Assembly (NCBI GenBank): GCA_011316305.1
Contig: SAUG01000133.1
Coordinates: 1-64,000, forward strand
Length of the DNA stretch: 64,000 bases
Source: Rusavskia elegans
Taxonomy: Eukaryota; Ascomycota; Lecanoromycetes; Teloschistales; Teloschistaceae
Direction of reading: 5' to 3'
In this document: piece after piece, positions 44,909-56,039 of the stretch
Layout of the letters: each line of letters opens with the position of its first letter
Numbering within the stretch: the first letter of the stretch is position 1
Notes under the pieces: generated by a model
What the model was told of the DNA's origin: nothing
Database searches by the model: none
What the model saw: the letters and a program-made list of their open reading frames with translations, nothing else
Made by a program: the position numbers and the translations under genes

Positions 44909-46331
44909 GTAGCCTCTCTCGTCCATCTTTTGAGAGGTAAAAAAGATATTGAGCTGGTATATCGGGGGTTTGGTGAATGGCACGTCTTGTTGTTTGACTA
45001 CCGATGCAGGTTCGGAATGAAGTGCACCCACCAAATAAGAGTAATTGGGAGGTAGAGAAGAAGGAAAAAAAGACGGGGCAGCGAGCGAGGACGAAGCTTT
45101 CAGTCAGTCGGCTGGTGTCGTGTCCAGTCTCTGATATAGCAATTTGTCCGCAATCACCACCTTCTTTCATGCCGCGTTAGTATTTACTTGAAAACGATAA
45201 CAGCCAACCGCCTTTCTGAGACTGACTGGTGGCGTCCCGCAAGCGTACTGGACGAAGTATCTGCCATAGGCTGGCAGAATGCAGTACTGGCGACTCATCC
45301 AGGCAGCTTTTGACAAACGTAGTCGCCTCTCCTGTACGAGTCTGCATTCAACCAACAGGGGTAAGACAGCGATCAAAAGGTACAGAAGATGGCTACACCC
45401 GTCTAGATCAGGTAGGTCAGGTTGCTTCGTCTCAAAGAATTTTTTCTGGGATCGTGGACCCTGGCGCTCATCTACTGGCCAACAAGACGTTATAGACCCG
45501 AGATGCAACATTATCGGGTTGCATCTGTCGAGAAAGTAGCTCGGGTACTCCTTCGATACTCCGCATGCAAGCCTTCTCGATCCAAGGTACTGGGCTGTTT
45601 GAACTAGCGTGTGCCATCGTTAACCCTACCACTCCTGGCCAGAGCTACCTATAGCCCTCATGATTCCAGCCAACGAATGCGAACGTCACCATTACATTGA
45701 TTTAGCCGAGATCCTAGACACCCAGCCCAACAAAACAATGCAGGGGATGCCGCTCGCTCCCAAAAGCAGACAGAACAGCATGCATAACAGGACTCTCCCA
45801 CAAACCAAACTCCAGAGACCCCAACTCCAGACCACAACATCGACCCCAACCAACAACTTCAAATCCAGCTTCCAAAGCTGCACCGTCCAACGTCTGCCCT
45901 CCAACATGCATCCAAACATCCTCATCGCCACCAGCCTCCCCTCGCCGTCCCCGTCCCAAGCAGATTCTCAATACTCTACAAGCGCGAACCCAAACCAGCG
46001 CAGTGCTCGACGTGTGCAAGTATAAGGTCCATAGGGCCGGCTCGGTCGTATCTGTATATAATCGCGAGGCCGAGGTGGAGCATGCGGCTGGAGGTATTTT
46101 CGATATCTACCAGATACCTGGGCAGCGCCTGCAGGAAGTCTTGGGCAGGTCTGGATGATAGGATATCCATGGTGGTCATCGTCTGGGCTTTGGTTCAAGT
46201 GGATCGTTTGAAAGGATTGACACAAGGTATTTCGAGGTTCGAGAGCACCAACGACACCTGTGCGTCTTCTTCCGGTTGAGTGTAGCTACTGCTTGTAATT
46301 ACCTTATACTATTGCTGACGTTTTGTCTCTT
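44909..46331. other. Gene-poor stretch
   Basis: No supportable gene. Frames at 45229-45607 and 45660-46225 overlap on both strands and have no recognisable domain. Confidence 0.4.
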
Positions 46332-47038
46332 TCAGTCCTCCAATATGGACTTGAGAGGTGGGGAATGTGCTTTGGGAGTTGGAACGCTCTTAAGATATGC
46401 TTCTACCTTTCTAGAGCTTAGCGAAGAGACTTCCGGAGCGTTTGACCGTCCAGTCGCTTCTTTAATTGGTGCTAATTTGACCTGCAGGAGCTCTACGAAC
46501 TCCACAGGTCGGTTTTATTCAGTGCGGTAAATCTCACGTACCAAATCCAGGCTGTGAACAGAAAAGCGTTAACATCAAAGCATCTATCGCGGCGCCCTTA
46601 TCTTGGTCAGGCCAACGTTCCCCCAAATAAGCTTTTTGTCGCCAGGCTTCAGTGCCGGGGAAGATCGAGTGAATCCACGCGTCGTTGTCGATAGCTTTGT
46701 TCCCAGGGCAGGAATAGAAAAGCTTCTGATCTGTGGATGGCCTACAGATGCGAGACAGGGTACTAGTCACGGGGATACATATGCTAATGAGCCCGTAGAA
46801 TGTACTCCTTGTTACCTGCGCAGGCGGCGGCGATCCGGCAGCACTTGGTCCAGCGCCAGGCATATTCCGCTTGTTGAAAGTCTGCCGGTATGGATATTGC
46901 AATAGTGGCGAAGAGAACGATACCGACGACTTGTGAGAGGGGGTGCCAGATGGTTGAGGGGATGTTAGGGTGCGAGTGGAGTGTGAGGCTTGGACGATAG
47001 GGACGCGATAGTCGTTGGTCTGTTGGGTTGGGAGGAGG
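46332..47038 (-). CDS. Unknown spliced gene, 5-prime end uncertain
   Basis: Three exons fit together, 47038-46816, 46730-46542 and 46492-46332, with phase-1 GT-AG introns of 85 and 49 bases. The frame reads through a hydrophobic segment VVGIVLFATIAISIPADF, then EYAWRWTKCCRIAAACADQK, SCPGNKAIDNDAWIHSIFPG, TEAWRQKAYLGERWPDQDKG, and ends KAHSPPLKSILED. Consistent phases in two introns and protein-like composition support a real gene of at least 190 residues. The first exon and start codon are not clear; an intron acceptor just upstream of 47038 is possible. The hydrophobic stretch may be a membrane anchor. I do not recognise the family. Confidence 0.45.
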
Positions 47039-47433
47039 CTAATCGGAGGAGGATGCGCTCTAGTCGTAGGATCTATGACGATATCCTGCCTCGCATGGTC
47101 ATGGAATCTGAGTTGTGAGTTATCAGAGTGGGAATGTGAGAGGACATTATATTGGGCTTAAAGATGCAAGGACGATGGGCTGAAGTGTTAGTCAGATGAT
47201 GAAAGTTATGGATAGTGGTAGGAGTGATGGGCTGATTGTTATCATTGCTGTGTGTGCTTTTTCGGATGAAAAGGCAAAATAGGAGCGAAGGTTGTAAACA
47301 ATTGGTTTGGCGACTGATTGGAGAGAAGTCAACTTGGTTGACTCTATTGTGACAAGATGAGTTCTGCATACAATGTCTTGTCAGATCCAGATGATAACAG
47401 AGCTTTTCCGCGGAACGCGCTTAGATCAAGAAT

Positions 47434-47888
47434 TCACAAGCGAAGGACTTCGTTTCGCGATAGGCTCTGCGCCCTTGGGTGATCCCACAAAACGGCGTCC
47501 CCCATATGTTCATCGTTCTTCGTTGAGATGATATTCACTACCCAACCTCGATATTCTTCCAGGCTGCCCTTTAACCAGAGGGCTTCTAGAATCGGAAGCG
47601 CGTCGCCGTAGGTCAGTGTAAACTGGGGCGGCGAATTCAAATTCCCGGAGATTCCGAATCGAACATTGACAAATACGTTGGATAGGTACCTTGGATCCGT
47701 AGGTAATGGATCGTCTCCACCAAATCGTTCGATATGGTCTTGGATTTGGCCATATGCTTGCGAAAGACAGCCTCGGACGTTCTCCCTTGGGAGTGCGTCA
47801 CTTTGTATTACCCAATCCATAAACGAATGGCTTCCCTGGAACATCGTATGGGTTAGGTAGGAATTTCAATGACGTTCTGTTCGCTTGC
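47434..47888 (-). pseudogene. Third tandem terminal exon (copy A), frameshifted
   Basis: This copy begins, like copies B and C, right after a splice acceptor, with QANRTSLKFLPNPYDVPGKP. After KPF the frame runs into a stop, while the family sequence continues in another frame (FMDWVIQSDALPRENVRGCL, then LTYGDALPILEALWLKGS). A one-base change near 47835 separates them. No signal-peptide exon of its own is present. It is the most distal copy and the only frameshifted one. Confidence 0.7.
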
Positions 47889-47936
47889 CTGCTTGATCGT
47901 AAGCTCTCGTGAGACAGCAGGATAGTAGAGGGGTAA

Positions 47937-48372
47937 TCACGAGCTTGAAGATTCTCTCGTCGACAATGTTTGAGACTGTTGTTTCCGGTATAGAATTGCA
48001 ATACCGATCTCTCTACCTTGATCGTGAATGATACGTGCACTCCGCGTACGGTATCCATCTTCAGAAGACTTTAGCCAGAAAGCATTCAAAACTTCTTTAG
48101 CGTCGTTATAGGTCAATGGAATGAAACGAGCTGCAATCGAGGCCAGTGAGAATGCTACGCTCCGGTAGGTTTGAAGGATTCCAAGCCGACTTATTAATTC
48201 TTCCCCACGACCCTGCTCGATGTATCCCATGACTTGCTTGTAAGCTTGCGATAAGCAGCCTCTAACGTCGACTCTATTAAGTTCTCCACCCACCATGAAG
48301 AGTATACTGTATGGTTTACCGGGCACGGGGTATGGATTGGGCATGAATCTTTGTGACGTCCTGTTCGCTTGC
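47937..48372 (-). CDS. Second tandem terminal exon (copy B), no signal exon of its own
   Basis: An intact open exon begins after a CAG acceptor at 48373-48375 with QANRTSQRFMPNPYPVPGKP and runs to a stop at 47937. It aligns along its length with copy C (VDVRGCLSQAYKQVM, then LTYNDAKEVLNAFWLKSS). Only about 50 bases separate it from the stop of copy C, too little for a promoter and signal exon. Spliced from the single upstream exon 49032-48923, it would give an in-frame secreted protein of about 181 residues, since the acceptor phase is identical to that of copy C. Otherwise it would have to start at its internal Met and lack secretion. Confidence 0.6.
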
Positions 48373-48422
48373 CTGTCGGACAGTGAGTTATCGAGAGTAA
48401 CAACAGGATTGTGGAGAATTTA

Positions 48423-49032
48423 TTACATGCGGGGGGATGCTCTTGCCGACAATGTTTGCAATTGCGGCTTCATCCACAGTCCGGCGATCCCGAGGACGTC
48501 TCCAGCGTGATTGCGTTTGATGAGACCTATACGTACAGGGCATCCCTCTTCTGCTGATTTTAGCCAGAATGCCCTCAAAATCTCTTTGGCGTCGTAATAT
48601 GTCAGTATTCTAACGAGGGCTGTATCGATTATGAGAACCAAGTTGCGATAATATTTTCGAAACGCAGGACCAGGTATTGGTTGTCCTCCACGACCCTGTG
48701 CGATTTGTTCCATGACCTGCTTGTAGACTTGTGACAAGCAATCTATAACGTTTACCCTGGAAAAATCTTCCCCCGCAGCAATGAAAAGTATGTTGAATGG
48801 TTTCCCCGGGACTGGATATGGACTGGGCAAGGCGCCTAGTCGCGGTATCGTATCCTGTTGCCTATGAGACTGTCAGATCTCGAAACTTGCCAGTATGCGC
48901 CGAGGTATTCGAATCGACTTACAACGCTGATGGCGGCTTCCTGTCACCCGTTCTAGACATGTCAGGTTCCAGTGGCAGACCCAAGGCCAGCGCAAAGTAT
49001 GAAACAAAGAGAAATGAGGCTAAGAGATACAT
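48423..49032 (-). CDS. Secreted protein, signal exon plus proximal terminal exon (copy C)
   Basis: Two exons, 49032-48923 and 48861-48423, with a 61-base GTAAGT...TAG intron in phase 2, give about 182 residues. Exon 1 encodes the signal peptide (MYLLASFLFVSYFALALGLP). Exon 2 encodes LPSPYPVPGKPFNILFIAAG, then SRVNVIDCLSQVYKQVMEQI, ILTYYDAKEILRAFWLKSAE and a final strand. No catalytic motif is visible. The pattern VPGK, aliphatic strand, R-V-x4-L, later LTY-x2-A-x3-L-x-A-x-W, also fits the secreted protein at 4.8 kb. Two further copies of exon 2 follow downstream. The role is unknown. Confidence 0.75.
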
Positions 49033-49772
49033 ATCGCAGATGGAGCTTTCAGGGCAGAAAGAGAATGCAGTGTTTGACGTCTAGTGAAAGGTAAACCATA
49101 TAGCTGACCAAGTTGAAAGGCCCAAGAAGCGTGCATACAGTTCCGGAGCGAAGTTGTCGTTTTGAACAACATATTCGAAGGTGGTGCTGGTATCGCCTTT
49201 CAACGCGAAACAAGTTAATCTTGGCGACAAGCGATCTGCGGCAGTACCTCGTAAGCGAGAGATTAGACCTGTCCTGGTGCAGAGTAGTAGTGCGAGATGT
49301 TTCTCCATCTAATGCCGCTTAGTGTATATAGTCTAGTCTTCGACAAAGAAAGCTGGACCATGATGATAGTTGGACCAAACCCCTATGATCCGGTTTGAGG
49401 CATGGCCATTCAGACCGGTCCCCAGCGCTTGGACGCACAGGGTCTTACATGTAAAGCAGGAAATTCGATATCAAAGATTGCTCGGCTCACTTGGTGGGCT
49501 AGCCGTTCTGGTAGAGACTAGTCCCCCTTAGCTCTGCGCTAGACCTCTTTGCATCAAAATAGAGAATGGGAGCTTCGTCACGGAGCAAAGAGACACTGCG
49601 CCTTCCTATCCCTCCTACTGCTATGAAAGATGTGTTCTGAGGTCTATAAAGACCTACCTCCCACTTTGAACTTTGTTTTTGCCTCAGAATATTTCATCAC
49701 TCTGTTATACTACCCAATCTCCGACATTGGTCCACTTTTCATCTGCAAGACCAGTTTTACTCAGGATTGATC
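49033..49772. other. Divergent intergenic stretch
   Basis: No gene seen. It separates the secreted locus (minus) from the next plus-strand gene. TATAAA at 49644-49649 lies about 125 bases before the ATG at 49773. Confidence 0.45.
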
Positions 49773-50569
49773 ATGTCCTCCGACGATATCCATCGACAGC
49801 TTTTCGAAGATTTCATAGCGCCACACCTCAACAATAACGAAAAGTTTGTCATCGGCTTAGCTCAATATGATCAAGTGCAGGCATGCTTGACTATGCCAAT
49901 TCTCAACTCGCTTTTCCTGATATCGAGGCAAGTCCCTCAAACTATATCTACTGACAAAGAAACAGTCGGCACTCTCCGAGTACTCACCTACCTCAGCACA
50001 AGCCCTCAAAGATCTCCTCTTGCAATTCATGTAGGAGCAGGTCTGCGTACCCGATCTTCAACGAGAGCTCCGCACCATCTTCGACCGCAACGAATGCTTG
50101 CAGCATCCAGATATTTTATCGAAGATACCACCTTTTCTCCAGGCCGACACCAATACAGTAGAAGATGAAGTGAAGGCGAAAGAGTTGGTGTGTAATTGCT
50201 ATGGGATTGTCACTCAGAAAGGGGAGCCGGATAGCCAGGCCAAGCTGGAGGAAGCGGTGAGGTTTATGGGGGAGCTTGATGTGAATTCTTATAAATGAAA
50301 GAATACCATTTCTGACTACAACGAAAGGGAGATGATAACATGCATACCAGGAACACTTCAGGGCTCAGCCTGAAGTATACGAGAAATATCTTCGGGTATC
50401 CATGGGGCTCTTCGACGAGAAAGATGAAGACAACAGGGAGAATAGGGCTGCAATGAGGGAGATGTTGAAGGGGAAGAAAGACTTGTTACGGCGCTATGAG
50501 GCACATTTCCCAGAAGCGACTGTGACTGATAAGCTTTGTCTATCGGTCAAGTCACCTGCAAAATTGTGA
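49773..50569 (+). pseudogene. Unknown protein gene with an in-frame stop
   Basis: The start reads MSSDDIHRQLFEDFIAPHLN then NNEKFVIGLAQYDQ. The following blocks are SALSEYSPTSAQALKDLLLQ, FM, a TAG codon, EQVCVPDLQRELRTIFDRNE, then NCYGIVTQKGEPDSQAKLEE, and after a good intron (50281-50350, GTGAAT...CAG) EHFRAQPEVYEKYLRVSMGL to a stop at 50569. The blocks read as one charged, helical protein of about 230 residues, but the TAG at about 50032 is in frame and no intron of sensible size removes it. The first intron (ending at 49965) has no strong donor. Either the gene has just died or the stop is an assembly error. I do not recognise the family. Confidence 0.5.
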
Positions 50570-50856
50570 CACGAATGCAGTAAGTCGATAAAATCTATAT
50601 CACTTTCAGGACCGGCGACTATCATTAGATGGAGGATCTAATACATGGATGAACACGAACCTCTCCATTGCCTTTGCATTGGTCCAGATATAGTTTGCCT
50701 AATTGGTTCAATGACTGACGGTTCAGCAATTTGAGACTCTCATTATTTTCAAGTGACTGCGAGTCTGTAAGCCGAGTAACCCTCTGGCTTGAGACCGCAG
50801 ATCCAGCCGCGACAGTCTTGCTGGGGAAGCGAACGTCAGACCACCGGAGTCTTGGG

Positions 50857-51432
50857 TCATTTCAAGCCCCATACAGGCACTAAATCTCGTTCATAGCGAG
50901 GTTTCCTGTCCGCGCCAAAACGGTATCGAGATTTGTAGACGCTAATGCTTTGGAGGTGGTCGAAAAAGGTAGATTGCGCAATGGTTCGCCATGAGATTTG
51001 ACTGACCACGTGGCGTATGCAGGTTTTGGCAAGAGCCAAGTCCGAAGCCGTCATATTCGTGACCTTATTAGCTCGTAAAGCATGGAATAGTGATTCGTGA
51101 ATGATGAAAGACTTTTCGCGGAAGAAGGCCGATTTCCCAACCCGTCTGATGCGGTTGCAAGTGCCGTTGACGACGAGCCAATCCAGGTAGTGTTCCTTCT
51201 GGTCGAGTGGAAGTAGATCTAGCCGGGAAGGACAGGAGAAATGGAGTCCAGGCGGAAATCGCTTGTGACAATCCTGTTGCTTATTGAATTCGCGATCCAA
51301 GTCAAGGAAGAGGCTTAATTTGACTGGTTCCTGGCTTGCCATTGTGAAAGCCATGATCATGGAGAGGATCTCCTCCGGTAATGACAGCAGACTAGATTCG
51401 GTGACCGCCACGTCCATCTTGGTCCTAGACAC
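50857..51432 (-). CDS. F-box-like protein
   Basis: A single-exon frame of 191 residues. SLLSLPEEILSMIMAFTMAS (about residues 13-32) is an F-box-like start, the L-P-x-E-I-L-x-x-I pattern that binds Skp1 in SCF ubiquitin ligases. The rest (LDRLPLDQKEHYLDWLVVNG-like segments, TCNRIRRVGKSAFFREKSFI) matches the layout of many short fungal proteins in which a residual F-box is followed by a leucine-poor tail ending in a W-G-L-K motif; these often act in no proven ligase. It is divergent from the CorA-like gene with about 310 bases between the starts. Confidence 0.6.
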   Translation of the reverse strand: MSRTKMDVAVTESSLLSLPEEILSMIMAFTMASQEPVKLSLFLDLDREFNKQQDCHKRFPPGLHFSCPSRLDLLPLDQKEHYLDWLVVNGTCNRIRRVGKSAFFREKSFIIHESLFHALRANKVTNMTASDLALAKTCIRHVVSQISWRTIAQSTFFDHLQSISVYKSRYRFGADRKPRYERDLVPVWGLK

Positions 51433-51744
51433 TTCTTCGTCGATGGACGGGATGTTGGTGTGGGGGACTGCTGTGCGGTACCCCTGGCTGTACTGTTGTA
51501 AAATGTTGAGCCTAAAAATTCGACATGGAGCTTTTTAATTCCTTGGCATTCTGCAGGTCCAGCTGCTCACGTGAGAGATCAGATGATGTTAGGGCTAGGG
51601 CTTGGATGGTCTCATCTCATCTCACCGATTCCCAAGGATTCCATTAGATTTCTTCTCCGCTCCTTTCCCACTCGTCACAGCCTCGTGGTGATGACCATAC
51701 GGACCCTGCAACGTCCAAACGATTGATATTCTTTGGATGTCTGG

Positions 51745-53678
51745 ATGACTGCTCGTACGTTTCACTGCTCCAACTCTTCTAGTGAGATTCCCTTGAGCAT
51801 GAAGACTGCAAATGTTGGCAATTGGCAGCCTTATAAGCCTCGGAAGAATGAAGACAAATACTACAACCCAAGGAGTAGTGCTTATGGCAGACGGAACTTT
51901 GCAAGCCGTCAAGACGAGGACGCCACCAGGCCACGATCATGTCCAGTAGGAAGCCCACGCTCTCTGATACTACCACACACGGATGAAGCAGGTAAGCCAG
52001 CACTCCCAGATTCAGCACTTCACCGTCCCCTCGACCAAGTAGCCTCTTAAAACCCTACAAAGGGGTTGCTGATGCCATCTTTGTAGGCGATCCATACTAC
52101 ATTGGTGATATCTACGAGCAGAGCCAAGTCCGACTCAAATTGTCAAAGCCAGCAGATTCCAATGGTGCCACCTTGACGCCATACCTTGACCATATTGATA
52201 GGTTGACGGATAATGGCTGGCCGCAGCTACGATACCTGGCTGACTGGATGCGAGTTACTACAGCACCACCGAAGTTGAAATTGCTGAGCAAGCAGGACAA
52301 GGACGAAAGAGCATCTAGAGTCAAGGTCGCCCTGCTTGAATTTGACGCCGATTCGATTACAAGGCATGACATCTCAACAGCTAAACAGTTGGCGACTCTA
52401 TGCCCCACTTCATCGACTGGAAGCGAGGGATTAGTATCCCGCTTGTTCGTCGTCGAAGACCTTTCTCGTGATGTGATAGAGACCCTCGGTTCACACCTCG
52501 ACGTAGACCCCATGTTCTTTCGCGGTCACATCTCGGATTATGCCTGGTATAATACCCGCGACCCATGGATCGAGCTTCCGGATATCGACCTGGTCTCACG
52601 GAACCGATCATTTTTCCATGTGCGTTATAGTAACACGCGGTACTTTCGAGATCCAAAGAGTTATTCGCTTGCCAGAACTGAGACTGGGGCTTTTAACGTC
52701 CTGAGACGCATCAATCGGGATGGGAATTGGGTTCCTGGAGCCGACATCCCTGGCTCCGACGTGGCTATGGTGAGAACTAAGATGTCATATTGGGTACAGC
52801 CACGAAATGCAAAAGGTACAGATCCGGTAACCGCCATCCTACTTGTAGATCCTTCCATCACTGAAGGCTTTCCGCTCTGGGGTGATTATAATGACTTTAC
52901 CCTCTGTCCCTCAATGGCCGATGCCCTCCCACAGCGACCACCGAGAGGCTCAATATTTGAAAATATCATCTACCAGCTCCAAACACTGCCCGCTCAAGAT
53001 GTTGAGTCGGTAAGTCGAGATCCGCGAGCTCTTTTCAAGAGACCTCTATATATCATCTGCGCCGAGTGGCAGACTCTTCTCCGATATGCAAATACTCGGC
53101 TTTCACAACTCGAATGGGAGATAGAAGACCCATACCTGCGAAACCACCAAGAGGACTTATCCGCCACTCTCGACAAAATCCATTCCTGGCGCAGACGAAT
53201 TCCCATCTACAAGACCATCGTCTCGGACGTTTTGACTAAAGTCATTCGCCGAGATCGATTCATCTATGCTACCACCAATAGCCTCTTGGTACTCGAAAAA
53301 GACTTCGAGATCATTCTTGACGAGCTAAACCATCTACACGAGCGAGCTGAAAGAATCATGTCTGTCGTCACCGCCGTGATGTCGATCGAAGAAAGCAAAA
53401 AAGCGCTCCAGCAAAATCGAAGTCTTGCTCGCCTCACCTACCTGGCTGTAACATTCGTGCCGCTGTCGTTCGTTTCGAGCTTTTTCGCTATGAATGAGGA
53501 TGTCACGAGACTTGGCCAGACTTTTTGGATTTATTTCGCTGTTGCCATACCCGTGACTTTGCTGGCATTGGTGGTGGTGCGGTTCTCGGACACGGTTGTC
53601 AACATTTCTCGCCGACTTGTACGACAATTTACCAAAAAGGATTCACGGTATCATAATCACAACAGCAAACGCATGTGA
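51745..53678 (+). CDS. CorA-like divalent cation transporter family protein
   Basis: Two exons, 51745-51991 and 52087-53678 (GTAAGC...TAG, phase 1), give about 612 residues. A long N-terminal soluble domain contains RLFVVEDLSRDVIETLGSHL and DPMFFRGHISDYAWYNTRDP, a pattern typical of fungal CorA-like proteins. A long helical stalk (about residues 400-520) leads to two membrane helices, YLAVTFVPLSFVSSFFAMNE and WIYFAVAIPVTLLALVVVRF. The loop after the first helix has AMN where bacterial CorA has the GMN filter, a change common in this fungal group, so magnesium transport is not certain. It is probably a homo-oligomer in the plasma or an inner membrane. The C-terminal tail is short and basic. 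Confidence 0.85.
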
Positions 53679-54009
53679 CCATAACAGGATCTGGACTGAC
53701 AAATCCCTCCTACGACACCCATTCCCTATCACAACGTTTCGAGCCTGACGGGCAGACAAACCCAACGACAACATATCCTAATTCTGTTGACGGTTCATTT
53801 GCTCTGTTGTTGCAACAATAATAACCAACCAATCAAACATCCAACGTTATTGATATATAATATCCTGTGATTTCGAAACAGTACGGCGTCACCATCAAAA
53901 GCCTCAGAACTTTATACAACAACTAAGCATCAAGCCTCACGCTCCGAAAAACCGTACGGTGGCGGTACCATACTCTTAACCGCGAGTCCCACGCTGACTA
54001 TTCCACTAG
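53679..54009. other. Short intergenic stretch
   Basis: No gene seen; A/T-rich, probably terminator and promoter. Confidence 0.35.
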
Positions 54010-54553
54010 ATGGTACTTTTACCAGAGCTTCCCGCGCCTCAAATTACCAAGACTGGCATTGTTGACGGAAAGGACACATTTGTAAGCCCAATCCTCCAGT
54101 TGTCTCTTAAGCGTTACATGATATTGTTTGGCAGTAAATCGGCTATATCTGACAGGTTCACAGGTAATCAGCACCTCAACATTCAACTTCCCACTCCTTG
54201 TCCCTGGTGAATACAATCGCGACAATAGCCTGGTTTTCATAAACCATACTCTAGATACCACGCTTCTTATCAGCGAACATCGTCACGCTATCGAGAGATG
54301 CATGCATTTATTGCATCGTCCGGCGCCGCCCGAGGATATCACATCGACTTTCACATTCAATCTTGCGACTGCGGATCTATACTCGAAGCTGGCCGGTCAT
54401 GACGCGGAATTAGAGCAAATTTTCACATTCTTTAGAATGGCTGCTAGCGAATATTGGGACTCCGACGACGGTCTGACTCACGAGAGTCTGATGAGAGTGG
54501 CCGAGGATTTGCCACCATTTGGAGGAAATACACTACGTGGCCGCATCATATAA
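54010..54553 (+). CDS. Unknown small protein, intact first unit of a four-unit array
   Basis: Two exons, 54010-54081 and 54164-54553, joined by a GTAAGC...CAG intron in phase 0, give 153 residues. It begins LPAPQITKTGIVDGKDTF, then VISTSTFNFPLLVPGEYN, an internal ISEHRHAIERCMHLLHRPAP, and ends with the helical AGHDAELEQIFTFFRMAASE and DGLTHESLMRVAEDLPPF. There is no signal peptide or known domain. Three degraded relatives follow at a period of about 1.01 kb. The coding frame and both splice sites are intact only in this unit. The function is unknown. Confidence 0.6.
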
Positions 54554-55029
54554 GCTAGAGAGAGTCTTCAGTTTGGGTGTCCTCTACCCAAATTTGCCGC
54601 TAGCCTCTATATCGGAGTATTCGTATAACTCGCAGTCGAATATTGAACACTTTCCCTTTCATCACTGATTCTCTATCTATCACATGTTGTATGCCCTCGA
54701 CTTGACCATAGCCAATCAGAACCCGGACCCTATCGGCCCTCTTACCATCTTCCACAGAAGCTGTCATGTCACTGTCCACCACATCTATACCAAAGTCCTT
54801 CTTGATTTACATCAGCCCTACCACAAGGTTCTCGGTTCTGTCGATGTTGCCTGATCACTACTTCATTCATTGCAACATCAATACCTACGGCAGCTGCTTC
54901 CAACTTCTTCAAGGATTTCACCTCATTCCACAACAAAAAACTACACCGACCAGATCAACTGAGCGATACTCTACCCATCGAGAGACCGTACGTTAGCGAC
55001 ATCATCCTCCTACCGATTACCTGGAAACT

Positions 55030-55560
55030 GGCCAGATACGGTAGGCATCGAAGCCTTGACCAACAACCAGCGTTACCAGAAACGGCATCGTAGACGGAAA
55101 AGACACCTTCATACGTCTACCCACAATTCCAGACCTCAAATTCTGGTGGTTAATCTAACGCACCTCAGACTATCAGCAGCCAAACATTCAAGTTCCAACT
55201 CTCCATACCTCACGAATACAAATACGGTGATTCTACCGCATACTCCAAACAATGAGACGATATCGTAGATCGCACGGCACAAGATCGCCGCAACTCGGAT
55301 CAAACGCGCGACTTACTCAAGACCTATGCACCCAACACCTCACACTCTGTTCTCAATCAAGGATCTTCCAATGTCGATCCTGCGGTCTCGAGCCTGTGTA
55401 CAAAGCTGGGCGGTCATTGTAATGAGCTATGGCTACTTGTCTTTTATTGTGGCCAAATCCTGTCGGAATATCAAGATTTGCACTGCACTATGTACGAAAT
55501 GCTAGTTAAAGCGACTAAGAGGCTTCCTGAGTTTAAACAAGGCGGCTTTTCATGGAGCCG
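55030..55560 (+). pseudogene. Second unit of the array, decayed
   Basis: VTRNGIVDGKDTF matches the first unit, but the donor that follows has become ATACGT instead of GTACGT. After the acceptor, TISSQTFKFQLSIPHEYKYG continues in frame to a TGA near 55253 and then on through SSLCTKLGGHCNELWLLVFY and YEMLVKATKRLPEF, matching AGHDAELEQIFTFF and MRVAEDLPPF of unit one. A lost donor and one stop make it a recent pseudogene. Confidence 0.65.
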
Positions 55561-56039
55561 TATGTTACGGTTTACATACAGATATATGCAAAGAGAGCGC
55601 TCGGTCTCTGATATCACAATGTAACGGGTGGAGGAAAGTGCACGGACGGAGAGTAAACGACAGGGGAGAAGATACCAGGTCTCCTCTGTCATATAGTACG
55701 TTCTGAAAGCGCATCCTTTCAAGGGATCAGAATATCCTGAACAGTATCTCTATGAATACAGAGAATTTTCCTTCCCTTCCAAGCGCACCGTTATTCCAAC
55801 CCAGCTGCAGTCCTTCAAATCCAAATTTGTTGACACCCAATATCTATCAGCTTCATTCACTGCGATATCAACAGAACGATTTGTTCCGAGATCTTCCGCA
55901 CTCATGATCCATCAACCTCGTCGTATTCTGCAACAGCATACAAACAACCAAGCCACATTTTGCGACGTACCCAGAATCGCATGCTAGCTATACCACTCTT
56001 CGACTCTCTGCCCTAAAGCTAACATCTAAACTATCAGGT

